Origin: Klenkia brasiliensis
GTDB taxonomy: Bacteria > Actinomycetota > Actinomycetes > Mycobacteriales > Geodermatophilaceae
NCBI RefSeq assembly: GCF_900100695.1
Contig: NZ_FNCF01000009.1
Span: forward strand, 1-64,000
Length of the DNA stretch: 64,000 nt
Direction: 5' to 3'
The notes beneath the pieces are model-generated. The model ran no database searches, had not been told where the DNA came from, and was given only the letters and a program-made list of their open reading frames with translations. Below, in pieces: positions 36,270 through 45,589 of this stretch. Within the stretch, counting starts at the first letter, position 1, and each line of letters opens with the position of its first letter. The position numbers and the translations under genes were made by a program.

Positions 36270-37304
36270 ATGGCAACCCTGGACCGCGACAAGGCCCTCG
36301 ACATGGCCCTGGCCCAGATCGACAAGCAGTTCGGCAAGGGCTCGGTCATGCGCCTGGGCGACTCGCCGGAGGTGGCCATGAAGGTCATCCCGACCGGCTC
36401 GATCGCCCTCGACATCGCCCTCGGCGTGGGCGGGCTGCCCCGCGGCCGCATCGTCGAGGTCTACGGCCCGGAGGCCTCGGGCAAGACGACGGTCGCCCTG
36501 CACGCGGTGGCCAACGCCCAGGCCGCCGGCGGCATCGTGGCCTTCATCGACGCCGAGCACGCCCTGGACCCGGAGTACGCCCGGGCCATCGGCGTCGACA
36601 CGGACGCGCTGCTCATCAGCCAGCCCGACACCGGTGAGCAGGCGCTCGAGATCGCCGACATGCTCATCCGCTCCGGCGCGCTCGACCTCATCGTCATCGA
36701 CTCGGTGGCCGCCCTGGTGCCGCGCGCCGAGATCGAGGGCGAGATGGGCGACAGCCACGTCGGTCTGCAGGCCCGGCTGATGAGCCAGGCGCTGCGCAAG
36801 ATCACCGGTGCGCTGAGCAACTCCAACACCACCGCGATCTTCATCAACCAGCTGCGCGAGAAGGTCGGCGTGGTCTACGGCTCGCCCGAGGTCACCACCG
36901 GTGGTCGGGCGCTGAAGTTCTACTCCTCGGTCCGCCTCGACGTGCGCCGCATCGAGACCCTCAAGCAGGGCACCGACGCGGTCGGCAGCCGGGTCCGCGT
37001 GAAGATCGTCAAGAACAAGGTGGCCGCGCCGTTCAAGCAGGCCGAGCTCGACCTCATCTGGGGCACCGGGTTCAGCCGTGAGGGCGGGCTCATCGACATC
37101 GGCGTCGAGCAGGGCTTCGTCCGCAAGTCCGGCGCCTGGTACACCTACGACGGCGACCAGCTCGGCCAGGGCAAGGAGAACGCCCGCGGCTTCCTCCGCG
37201 ACAACCCCGACCTCGCCGACGAGATCGAGAAGAAGATCAAGGAGAAGCTGGGCATTGGCCCGCGGCTGGACGCCCCGGTCGACGCCGTGCCGGCTGACTT
37301 CTGA
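36270..37304 (+). CDS. recA: recombinase RecA
   Basis: A 344-aa RecA, which forms filaments on single-stranded DNA for recombination and stimulates LexA self-cleavage. Walker [10 protein letters not shown] is at 66-74, [20 protein letters not shown] holds Walker B, and [20 protein letters not shown] holds loop 2. No intein is present, unlike M. tuberculosis RecA. ATG 36270 follows AGAAGGTGG. The upstream 185 bp carries both a LexA box and a PafBC-type promoter. recX follows after about 11 bp. Confidence 0.98.
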   Translation: MATLDRDKALDMALAQIDKQFGKGSVMRLGDSPEVAMKVIPTGSIALDIALGVGGLPRGRIVEVYGPEASGKTTVALHAVANAQAAGGIVAFIDAEHALDPEYARAIGVDTDALLISQPDTGEQALEIADMLIRSGALDLIVIDSVAALVPRAEIEGEMGDSHVGLQARLMSQALRKITGALSNSNTTAIFINQLREKVGVVYGSPEVTTGGRALKFYSSVRLDVRRIETLKQGTDAVGSRVRVKIVKNKVAAPFKQAELDLIWGTGFSREGGLIDIGVEQGFVRKSGAWYTYDGDQLGQGKENARGFLRDNPDLADEIEKKIKEKLGIGPRLDAPVDAVPADF

Positions 37305-37315
37305 GCCCGGTGCCG

Positions 37316-38755
37316 ATGACCGACGACGGTCACCCGCACCTCCCGGACGACGTCCCGGGTCCCGGTCCCGCCGGTGACCCGGGCGTCGACCCGCTGTCGG
37401 TCGCATCGGTGCCGCCGTCCACGGCGCCGGAGGTCCTCGACTTCGACCGCCTCGGCGAGCTGACCGCCCCGGCCGGTTCCGAGGTCGTCGACTTCCTCGA
37501 TCCGTCCCCAGCGGCCGACCGCGCCACGGCGACCGGTCCGGCCCACCCGGACGGCGTCGGCCCGCTGTCCGACCAGGACGTCGAGGGTCGCCGCACCGGG
37601 TCGGCGCGCGACCTCGCCTCCGAGACGCTCGCGCCGTCGGAGGTCGACGTCGCCGCGCTGGACGACCGGGATGCCCCCGTGGCCACGGTCACCGAGGTGG
37701 TGGACCCGAGGTCCCTGGCCGGCCGGGGTGCGCCCGGATCGGCCCGGACCCGCTCCGGCGGCCGGCGGCGAGCGGCCGACGGCGCGGGCGGTGGCGACGT
37801 CGGCGAGGCGGCCGACGACCGGGCGCGCCGTCGACGGTCGTCCTTCGGCGACGACGGGTCCCGGTCCTTCGGCGGGCGTCCGCAGGGTGGGGCTCGCAAG
37901 AAGAAGGCCCGCCGCGAGTGGGGCATCCAGCTGGACGCGGAGGTCGACGAGCCGACGACGGCCCCGCCGGCCGGTGTGCCCTCGGGCGACGACGGCTCCG
38001 CACCCGGGGCCTCCGGTCGGCGGGCCGGACGGCGCGGGGGTCCCGGGCCGGGTCGCCGGTCACGTGGCGCCGACGGTGAGCAGGTGCGGCAGTACGAGGA
38101 CCCGGAGCGCGCCGCGAAGGACATCTGCCTGACCGCCCTCACCGGTACTGCCCGCAGCCGCAAGCAGTTGGCCGACCTGCTCGCCGCCCGGGACATCCCC
38201 GAGGACGTGGCGGTCTCGGTCCTCGACCGGTTCGAGGAGGTCGGCCTGGTCGACGACGCGGCGTTCGCAGCCGTCTGGGTGCGCAGCCGGCAGTCCGGCC
38301 GCGGGCTGAGCCGCCGCGCCCTGGCGCACGAGCTGCGGGCCAAGGGCGTCGACGCCGAGGTGGCGTCGGTGGCCCTGGAGGCCGTCGACCCGCAGGACGA
38401 GTGGGACACCGCCCGCGCCCTGGTCGCCCGGAAGGTACCGGGGATGCGCCGGCTCGACACCGCGACCGCGACCCGTCGGCTGACCGCCATGCTCGGCCGC
38501 AAGGGCTACGGCGCCGGGCTCGCGGCCTGGGTGGTGCGCGAGGCACTGGAGGCCGACGGCAAGGCCGAGGACGCCGCGGCCGAGGCCGACGACGCCCCGC
38601 CCGAGCTGCCCGACGCCGAGCCGGCCGTGCGACGGGGGCTGTGGTCCGGCCGCCCGCTCGACGAGCCCGAGGAGGCGCCGACCGCGGAGGTGGGCGAGGG
38701 CCTCACCGCCGAGGGCTGGGCCCGCACCCGCCGGCCGGGGTCCCGCCCGCGCTGA
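37316..38755 (+). CDS. recX: RecX regulatory protein with a long N-terminal extension
   Basis: A 479-aa protein (GTG 37310 would give 481). The RecX domain, which inhibits RecA filaments, is only at residues of about 259-412 (ICLTALTGTARSRKQLADLL, FEEVGLVDDAAFAAVWVRSR, GLSRRALAHELRAKGVD). Typical RecX proteins have 150-220 residues. Here about 255 residues of low-complexity sequence precede it: acidic and Pro-rich first, then Arg/Gly-rich with RRRRSSFGDDGS and RKKKARREWGIQ. About 65 acidic and basic residues follow. The extension is probably disordered; it may bind nucleic acid. It lies downstream of recA in one operon. Confidence 0.88.
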   Translation: MTDDGHPHLPDDVPGPGPAGDPGVDPLSVASVPPSTAPEVLDFDRLGELTAPAGSEVVDFLDPSPAADRATATGPAHPDGVGPLSDQDVEGRRTGSARDLASETLAPSEVDVAALDDRDAPVATVTEVVDPRSLAGRGAPGSARTRSGGRRRAADGAGGGDVGEAADDRARRRRSSFGDDGSRSFGGRPQGGARKKKARREWGIQLDAEVDEPTTAPPAGVPSGDDGSAPGASGRRAGRRGGPGPGRRSRGADGEQVRQYEDPERAAKDICLTALTGTARSRKQLADLLAARDIPEDVAVSVLDRFEEVGLVDDAAFAAVWVRSRQSGRGLSRRALAHELRAKGVDAEVASVALEAVDPQDEWDTARALVARKVPGMRRLDTATATRRLTAMLGRKGYGAGLAAWVVREALEADGKAEDAAAEADDAPPELPDAEPAVRRGLWSGRPLDEPEEAPTAEVGEGLTAEGWARTRRPGSRPR

Positions 38756-38798
38756 GGCGCCCGGGCCCCGGCCCGGCGTCGGCCATGCAGAACGGCAA

Positions 38799-38829
38799 CG
38801 GCGGCGCGCCCGTGGTGGGCGCGCCGCCG
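38799..38829. terminator. terminator after recX
   Basis: A perfect 13-bp stem, CGGCGGCGCGCCC with GGGCGCGCCGCCG, and loop GTGGT. It lies 44 bp after recX, between converging genes, and can work in both directions. Confidence 0.85.
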
Positions 38830-38856
38830 TGGCGGAACTGCATGATCGACGGGCGG

Positions 38857-39291
38857 TCAGGTCGACAGCCACGCCGCGACGTCGACGGCGGTGCCGGCGG
38901 GGGAGTCCTCGTCGGGCACCAGCCACAGCGGCGACTCCGGCCGGCCCTCGGTCAGCCACTGCTGGATGGCCACGTCGAAGCCCGAGGTGCTCGTCGCCAG
39001 GGCGGCCGGGCCGGCGAGGCCCCCGCGGCGCGCCGGGCCCAGGAAGGTCACGTCGGACTCCGCGCCGTCCTCCCAGCGCAGCACCACCCGGCAGCGGGAG
39101 CGCCGGTGGCGGGCCGGCGGCACGGCCTCCCGGACCACCGCGGACGTGGCGCCCGCGGCGGCGGCGAAGTGGTTCGCCGAGGACCGCAGACGGGTCACGA
39201 ACAGCTGCTCGGGGTCGGTGCCCACGAGGTGCAGCGCAGGGGTGCCCGAGGCGTCGTCGGGCTGGGCGGCGAAGGCGGCGGCGGTGTCCAT
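38857..39291 (-). CDS. conserved hypothetical protein
   Basis: A 144-aa protein from ATG 39291 (an in-frame GTG at 39339 would add 16 residues and has a TAAATA hexamer 7 nt upstream). I do not recognise a family. It reads as a small soluble alpha/beta protein: HLVGTDPEQLFVTRLRSSAN, a strand RCRVVLRWEDGAESDVTFLG, and a C-terminal WLVPDEDSPAGTAVDVAAWL. No signal peptide or membrane helix is seen. It is convergent with recX, past the terminator, and 68 bp upstream of the glutamate importer's last gene on the same strand pair. Confidence 0.6.
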   Translation of the reverse strand: MDTAAAFAAQPDDASGTPALHLVGTDPEQLFVTRLRSSANHFAAAAGATSAVVREAVPPARHRRSRCRVVLRWEDGAESDVTFLGPARRGGLAGPAALATSTSGFDVAIQQWLTEGRPESPLWLVPDEDSPAGTAVDVAAWLST

Positions 39292-39359
39292 GGTCCCGTC
39301 AGTCTCATCTGTCACAACCCACCGTGCGTGCAGCGGCACGCCGTGTTATTTACGCGTGA

Positions 39360-40256
39360 TCACACCGGCGCGCCGGCTCCGGGGGTGATGGTGGACGTGG
39401 GGTCGGTGGGTGCGGTCACCGCTGCGGTCTTCGCGTTCGATCGGGTGCGCCGCTCCACGACCTTCGCGACCTGGGACAGGGTCACGTTCACCACGATGTA
39501 GATCACGGCGGCCGCGACGTAGAGCTGGAACGTGTACAGGTTGCCGAACTGGAAGTTGAAGAACTCGACCAGGCTGCGCGCCTGCCGCAGCAGTTCCACG
39601 TACCCGACGATGAAGCCCAGCGACGAGTCCTTGAGCAGGACGACGAGCTGCGCGACGAGCACCGGCAGCATGCGGCGGACGGCCTGGGGCAGCAGCACCA
39701 GCGTCATCACCTGCGTCTTGCGCATGCCCAGGGCCATCGCGGCCTCGCGCTGCCCCTTGTCCACCGACAGGATCCCGGCCCGGAAGATCTCCGCGAGCAC
39801 GGCCATGTTGTAGAGCGTCAGGCCCAGCACCAGTGCTCGGAACGGGTTCATCGGGATGCCGACGGTCGGTAGGTACAGCAGGCAGAACAGGATGAGGATC
39901 AGCAGCGGGACGGCGCGGAAGAACTCGACGACGACGCCGACGGGGACGCGCACCCACACGTGGTCGGACAGCCGGCCCACGGCCAGCAGCGCACCGAGCA
40001 CGGTTGCGGCCACCATGCCCACGGCTGCGGCGGCCAGCGTGTTCAGCAGGGCCTCGCCCAGTGCCTGCGGCACGCCGGCGGCCGGGTCGAACAGCACCGC
40101 CCAGCGCGCCGGGTCCAGCTGGCCGTTGCTGGCCAGCCGCCACAGCCCCAGGCCGACCAGGCCGAGGACGAGTACGGCACCGACCACGGTGCCGATGCGC
40201 TGACGGCGGCGGGCCTGCGGGCCCGGCAGGTCGAACAGCACGGCCTGGGCACTCAT
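39360..40256 (-). CDS. gluD: glutamate ABC transporter permease GluD
   Basis: A 298-aa inner-membrane permease of the polar amino-acid importer family (HisMQ type). About five spans are seen, the first at residues of about 24-42, followed by an EAA-type loop (GQREAAMALGMRKTQVMTLV). The C-terminal tail after the last span is basic, then Thr/Pro-rich. It overlaps gluC by 4 bp and is the last gene of gluABCD. Confidence 0.9.
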   Translation of the reverse strand: MSAQAVLFDLPGPQARRRQRIGTVVGAVLVLGLVGLGLWRLASNGQLDPARWAVLFDPAAGVPQALGEALLNTLAAAAVGMVAATVLGALLAVGRLSDHVWVRVPVGVVVEFFRAVPLLILILFCLLYLPTVGIPMNPFRALVLGLTLYNMAVLAEIFRAGILSVDKGQREAAMALGMRKTQVMTLVLLPQAVRRMLPVLVAQLVVLLKDSSLGFIVGYVELLRQARSLVEFFNFQFGNLYTFQLYVAAAVIYIVVNVTLSQVAKVVERRTRSNAKTAAVTAPTDPTSTITPGAGAPV

Positions 40257-40903
40257 CGGACGATCGCCACCTTCCGCTCGATGACCCGGATGGCCCAGGC
40301 GGACGGCAGCGTGATCACCAGGTAGGCCGCGATGATCACGGCGAAGACCAGCAGGATCTGGTTGCCGTTGACGTTGGTCAGCCGCTGCAGCGCGGCGGTC
40401 AGCTCGGTCGTCGCGAAGCCGGCGGCGATCGAGGTGTTCTTGGCCAGCGCGATCCACACATTGCCCAGCGGCGGCACCACGGTGCGGAAGGCCTGCGGGA
40501 GCACCACGGTGGTCAGCGTCTGCCCGAAGCCCAGACCCAGCGCGCGCGCTGCCTCGGCCTGGCCCGGGGGCACGGCGTTGATGCCCGACCGGACGGCCTC
40601 GCAGACGAACGCCGAGGTGTAGAGCCCGAGCGCGGCCACGGCGGCGGTGAAGCGGGACGGGAACTGCAGGTCCAGCTGCACGATCCCGAAGACGAGGAAG
40701 AAGAAGACCACCGTCAGCGGGGTGTTGCGGAAGGTCTCGACGAAGAACGTCGCCAGGCCGCGCAGCGGCAGCATGGGGCTGACCCGCATGGCGGCCAGCA
40801 CGGTGCCGAGCACCAGGGCCACCAGGCCGCTCAGGACCGCCAGGGAGAGCGTCGTGAGGAACGCGCTCCACAGCAGGTCGGAGTTGTCGGAGATGAACTG
40901 CAC
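40253..40903 (-). CDS. gluC: glutamate ABC transporter permease GluC
   Basis: A 216-aa permease of the same family with about five membrane spans. The docking loop reads GQAEAARALGLGFGQTLTTV (about residues 120-139), followed by LPQAFRTVVPPLGN. The GTG start at 40903 comes 87 bp after the binding-protein gene, and a strong hairpin lies in that gap. It pairs with GluD to form the channel. Confidence 0.9.
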   Translation of the reverse strand: MQFISDNSDLLWSAFLTTLSLAVLSGLVALVLGTVLAAMRVSPMLPLRGLATFFVETFRNTPLTVVFFFLVFGIVQLDLQFPSRFTAAVAALGLYTSAFVCEAVRSGINAVPPGQAEAARALGLGFGQTLTTVVLPQAFRTVVPPLGNVWIALAKNTSIAAGFATTELTAALQRLTNVNGNQILLVFAVIIAAYLVITLPSAWAIRVIERKVAIVR

Positions 40904-40949
40904 CGGGCCCGCGCCGTCCTCGTCTGTGTCTGTGTCGTGGGAGGGGGAG

Positions 40950-40983
40950 CGGGGCGGTGGTGCCGGTGGGCACCACCGCCCCG
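40950..40983 (-). terminator. hairpin between gluB and gluC
   Basis: A perfect 15-bp stem (40950-40964 with 40969-40983) with a 4-nt loop inside the operon, just after the gluB stop. Such hairpins usually end most transcripts or protect the 3' end, so that the binding protein is made in excess over the permeases. Confidence 0.7.
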
Positions 40984-40990
40984 CAGCCGG

Positions 40991-41884
40991 TCAGTACCGG
41001 TCGATCGTCGGCGGCTCGGGGGCCGACTCGCCGGTGATGGCGCCCGCGGTGCGGTCCCACGCCTCGGCCCAGCGGCCGTCCTCGAAGCTCTCCTCGAGGA
41101 CGTCGTTCACGAAGTCGCGGAACTCCTGGTCACCCAGCGCCAGCCCGATGCCGTAGGGCTCCTCGGTGAACGGGTTGCCGACGAGCTCGAAGCCCTCGGG
41201 GTTGCCGGCGACGAGCCCGGTCAGGATGACGTTGTCGGTGGTGACGGCCTGCACGTTGCCGTTGGTCAGGTCGTCGGCGCACTTGGAGTACACGTCGTAG
41301 GTGATCAGGTTGGCCTGCGGGTAGTTGTCCCGGATGTTCTGCGCCGGGGTCGAGCCCTCGACCGAGCAGACCGTCTTCCCGGCCAGGTCGTCGGGGCCCT
41401 CGATGCCCTCGGGGTTGCCGGCGGCCACCATGATGTCCTGGCCCGCCACGTAGTACGGCCCGGCGAAGTCGACCGACTGCTTGCGGGTGTCGTTGATCGT
41501 GTACGTGGCCACGACCAGGTCGACCTGCCCGTTCTGGATGAACGGCTCCCGGTTGGCCGAGACGGTCTCGGTCCAGGTGATGTCCTCGGCGGCGATGCCC
41601 AGCTCGCCGGCGACGATCTTGGCGATCTCGACGTCGAAGCCCTCGGGGACGCCGTCCGGGTTGAGCAGACCGAACCCGGGCTGGTCGTACTTGGTGCCGA
41701 TGGTGATCGTGCCGGCCTCGTTGAGCTCGGCCATCGTCGTGCCCGCCTCGAAGCTGGCCTCGGTGTTCACCGACGCGCTGCTGTCGGCCTCCTGCTCGGC
41801 GGCCTGCTGGCCGGCCTCGCTGGAGCAGCCGGTGAGCACGACGCCGAACGCCGCTGCGGCGGCCGCGTACTTGGTCAGACGCAT
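40991..41884 (-). CDS. gluB: glutamate-binding lipoprotein GluB
   Basis: A 297-aa periplasmic-type solute-binding lipoprotein. The signal peptide ends in the lipobox LTGC with lipidated Cys at residue 20. The mature protein is a type 3 amino-acid-binding domain (ITIGTKYDQPGFG, GFDVEIAKIVAGELG, VDLVVATYTINDTRKQSVDF). It gives the importer its glutamate preference, inferred from family and gene order gluA-B-C-D. Confidence 0.9.
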   Translation of the reverse strand: MRLTKYAAAAAAFGVVLTGCSSEAGQQAAEQEADSSASVNTEASFEAGTTMAELNEAGTITIGTKYDQPGFGLLNPDGVPEGFDVEIAKIVAGELGIAAEDITWTETVSANREPFIQNGQVDLVVATYTINDTRKQSVDFAGPYYVAGQDIMVAAGNPEGIEGPDDLAGKTVCSVEGSTPAQNIRDNYPQANLITYDVYSKCADDLTNGNVQAVTTDNVILTGLVAGNPEGFELVGNPFTEEPYGIGLALGDQEFRDFVNDVLEESFEDGRWAEAWDRTAGAITGESAPEPPTIDRY

Positions 41885-41914
41885 GGGTCCTCTTCCTGTC
41901 GGTGGTGCGGTCGG

Positions 41915-42676
<762 letters not shown>

Positions 42677-42809
42677 CGACCCTAGGGTCCGCCTGGGCGC
42701 CGGCGATCACGAAGCTGTAACGAACCTGTGTGACGACCATGAGTTCCCGCACCAGGCCACGACTTGGTCACGATCGGCCCGCGGCGGGCGCCGTACCCTC
42801 GCTGACGTC

Positions 42810-44291
42810 ATGACGAGCGCAACGACGAGCACCGCGAACCGCACCTACCGGGTCCGGACCTACGGGTGCCAGATGAACGTGCACGACTCCGAGCGGCTGG
42901 CCGGCCTGCTGGAGGACGCCGGGTACTCCGCCGCCCCCGAGGGCTCCGACGCCGACGTCGTGGTGCTCAACACCTGCGCGGTGCGCGAGAACGCGGACAA
43001 CAAGCTCTACGGCAACCTCGGCCACCTGCGCCCGGTCAAGGACGCCCACCCGGGCATGCAGATCGCCGTCGGCGGCTGCCTGGCCCAGAAGGACCGCGCC
43101 TCGATCGTGGCCCGCGCGCCCTGGGTCGACGTGGTCTTCGGCACCCACAACGTCGGCTCGCTGCCGGCCCTGCTCGAGCGCGCCCGGCACAACGCCGAGG
43201 CCCAGGTCGAGATCAAGGAGGCCCTCGAGGTCTTCCCGAGCTCGCTGCCCGCCCGCCGCGACAGCGCCTACTCCGGCTGGGTGTCCATCAGCGTCGGGTG
43301 CAACAACACCTGCACGTTCTGCATCGTGCCGTCGCTGCGCGGCAAGGAGGCCGACCGCCGTCCCGGTGACGTGCTCGCCGAGGTGCAGGCCCTGGTCGAC
43401 CAGGGCGTGCTCGAGGTGACCCTGCTCGGCCAGAACGTCAACGCCTACGGCGCCGACCTGGGGGAGCGCGGCGCGTTCGCGGACCTGCTGCGCGCCACCG
43501 GCGCGGTCGAGGGCCTGGAGCGCGTGCGGTTCACCAGCCCGCACCCCCGCGACTTCACCGACGACGTCATCGCCGCGATGGCCGAGACCCCGGCGGTCTG
43601 CCACCAGCTGCACATGCCGCTGCAGAGCGGGTCGGACGACGTCCTGCGCCGGATGCGCCGCTCCTACCGACGGGACCGCTACCTCGGCATCATCGACCGC
43701 GTCCGGGCCGCCATGCCCGACGCCGCGATCACCACCGACATCATCGTGGGGTTCCCGGGGGAGACCGAGCAGGACTTCGCCGACACCCTCGACGTGGTCG
43801 CGCAGGCCCGCTTCTCCAGCGCCTTCACCTTCCAGTACTCGAAGCGCCCCGGCACCCCGGCCGCCGAGATGGACGGCCAGCTGCCCAAGGAGGTCGTCCA
43901 GGAGCGCTACCTGCGGCTGACCGCGCTGCAGGAGGAGATCAGCTGGGCGGTGAACCGCGCGCTGGTCGGCCGCACCGTCGAGCTGCTGATGGCCGCGGGG
44001 GAGGGCAGCAAGGACGCCGACCGCGGCCGGATGTCCGGGCGGGCCCGCGACGGCCGGCTCGTGCACGTCGCCGCGGTCCCGGGCTTGCGGCCCGGGGACG
44101 TCGTCGAGACCGTCATCACCGACGCCAAGCCGCACTTCCTGGTCGCCGACGGGCCGCTGCTGTCGCACCGCCGCACCCGGGCGGGGGACGCCAGCGAGGC
44201 CGGGGTCCGCCCGACCACCCGCGGTGTGGGGCTCGGCATGCCGTCGATCGGGGTGCCCGCGCCCCTACCACTGGCGCCCGCCTGCGGCTGA
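42810..44291 (+). CDS. miaB: tRNA-2-methylthio-N6-dimethylallyladenosine synthase MiaB
   Basis: A 493-aa radical SAM methylthiotransferase that modifies A37 of tRNA after MiaA. The N-terminal domain has [27 protein letters not shown] and GGCLAQ. The radical SAM cluster CNNTCTFC has Cys164, Cys168 and Cys171, and a TRAM domain is near the C-terminus. A TACCCT hexamer (42794-42799) lies 10 nt before the ATG. Its partner miaA is at 48.2 kb. Confidence 0.96.
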   Translation: MTSATTSTANRTYRVRTYGCQMNVHDSERLAGLLEDAGYSAAPEGSDADVVVLNTCAVRENADNKLYGNLGHLRPVKDAHPGMQIAVGGCLAQKDRASIVARAPWVDVVFGTHNVGSLPALLERARHNAEAQVEIKEALEVFPSSLPARRDSAYSGWVSISVGCNNTCTFCIVPSLRGKEADRRPGDVLAEVQALVDQGVLEVTLLGQNVNAYGADLGERGAFADLLRATGAVEGLERVRFTSPHPRDFTDDVIAAMAETPAVCHQLHMPLQSGSDDVLRRMRRSYRRDRYLGIIDRVRAAMPDAAITTDIIVGFPGETEQDFADTLDVVAQARFSSAFTFQYSKRPGTPAAEMDGQLPKEVVQERYLRLTALQEEISWAVNRALVGRTVELLMAAGEGSKDADRGRMSGRARDGRLVHVAAVPGLRPGDVVETVITDAKPHFLVADGPLLSHRRTRAGDASEAGVRPTTRGVGLGMPSIGVPAPLPLAPACG

Positions 44292-44372
44292 CCGCCGTCC
44301 ACACCCGGGGCGGCTGTCCACAGATCCCGCAGGGGCCTGTCGGCGGGCGCGGGCCGGCCGCAGGCTGCCGGC

Positions 44373-45539
44373 ATGCCCCGATCCCGCCGTCCCCGGCGTC
44401 CGCAGCCCCGGCGACCGCAGCCCCTCCGGCGCGGTCCGACCTCGACCCTGCGCGCCGGGCCCGGTGAGTTCGCCGCCGCGCTGCCTGACCTGCTCGGCTT
44501 CCCGCCCACCGAGTCCCTCGTCCTCCTGTGCCTCGGCGGCGGGGACCGTCCCGACCGCCGGCTGGGGCTGAACCTGCGGGTGGACCTGCTGCCCGCCGAG
44601 GTCGACGCCGAGGTCGCCCCGCAGGTGGTGGCCCCGCTGGGCAGGGTGCGGCCGGCGGGCGTGCTGCTGTTCGTGGTGACCGCCGACCCCGACGACCAGG
44701 TCGCGGCGGGCCCGCCCGACCCGCTGGGCCCGGGGGCGCCCCGCTCCGACGCCGGGGCCCGGCCCACGGTGCCCGACCTGCCCCGCCGCGCGCTCGTGCG
44801 CGCCGTGGTCGACGAGCTGACCGCGCTGGGGGTCCCGACGGTGGACGCCGTCCTGGTCCGGGACGGCCGGTGGTGGAGCTACGCCGACGTCGACCCGGCG
44901 ACCGGGGCCGGGCCCGGCACCCCGCTGGACCCGGGGGGCTCCCGGCTGGCCGGCCTCGCCGCGCTCCGCGGCGAGGTGGTCGACGCCGACCGCGACGCCG
45001 TGGTCGCCCGGGCCTGGCCCAGCCGACCGCCCTCGGCCGAGCTGGTGCACGCCTGCACCCGGGCCGACGCGCAGCTGGAGGTCCGGCTGCTCCGGGGGGC
45101 GTCGCTGCCCGACGTGGTCGACGAGGAGTGGGCGGCCGTGCGGGCGGCCGTCGACGCCCACCTCCCGGGCAGCCGGTCCGCGCTGCCCGACGACGAGGTC
45201 GCCCGCGTCGCCGTCTCGCTCACCCTGGTGCCCGTGCGCGACCGCGTGCTGACGCTGGCCTCCGGGGAGGACGACGACCTGACCGCCGCCGTCGAGGCAC
45301 TGGGCGCCGACCTCAACGCCCGCCTGCCCGACGAGCTGGCCGCGGTCCCGGCGCTGCTGCTGGGGTTCACGGCGTGGGTCCGGGGTGCCGGGGTCCTCGC
45401 GGTGGCGGCGCTCGAGCGCTCGATGGCGTGCGAGCCCACCACGATGGGCGAGCTGCTGCTGCAGGCCGTCCGGGGCGGCGCCGAGCCCGCCGTCCTCCGG
45501 GCCGCGATGCTCGGGCCCGCGGACGCCGACGCCGCGTGA
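44373..45539 (+). CDS. DUF4192 family protein
   Basis: A 388-aa protein of the actinobacterial DUF4192 family. A basic Arg/Pro start ([11 protein letters not shown]) precedes the conserved LRAGPGEFAAALPDLLGFPP then TESLVLLCL segment near residue 30. The middle contains LVRAVVDELTALGVPTVDAVLVRDGRWWSY, and the C-terminus VPALLLGFTAWVRGAGVLA then ERSMACEPTTMGELLLQA. No catalytic motif is recognised and the function is unknown. A strong hairpin overlaps its stop codon. Confidence 0.85.
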   Translation: MPRSRRPRRPQPRRPQPLRRGPTSTLRAGPGEFAAALPDLLGFPPTESLVLLCLGGGDRPDRRLGLNLRVDLLPAEVDAEVAPQVVAPLGRVRPAGVLLFVVTADPDDQVAAGPPDPLGPGAPRSDAGARPTVPDLPRRALVRAVVDELTALGVPTVDAVLVRDGRWWSYADVDPATGAGPGTPLDPGGSRLAGLAALRGEVVDADRDAVVARAWPSRPPSAELVHACTRADAQLEVRLLRGASLPDVVDEEWAAVRAAVDAHLPGSRSALPDDEVARVAVSLTLVPVRDRVLTLASGEDDDLTAAVEALGADLNARLPDELAAVPALLLGFTAWVRGAGVLAVAALERSMACEPTTMGELLLQAVRGGAEPAVLRAAMLGPADADAA

Positions 45540-45566
45540 CCCCGGGCAGGGGGCACGCGGCGTCGG
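45526..45566. terminator. terminator overlapping the DUF4192 stop
   Basis: CCGACGCCGCGTG (45526-45538) pairs perfectly with CACGCGGCGTCGG (45554-45566), and the loop can itself pair (CCCC with GGGG). It includes the TGA stop of the DUF4192 gene and lies between converging genes. Confidence 0.8.
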
Positions 45567-45589
45567 GAGGGCACCGGGTCAGGGCACCG

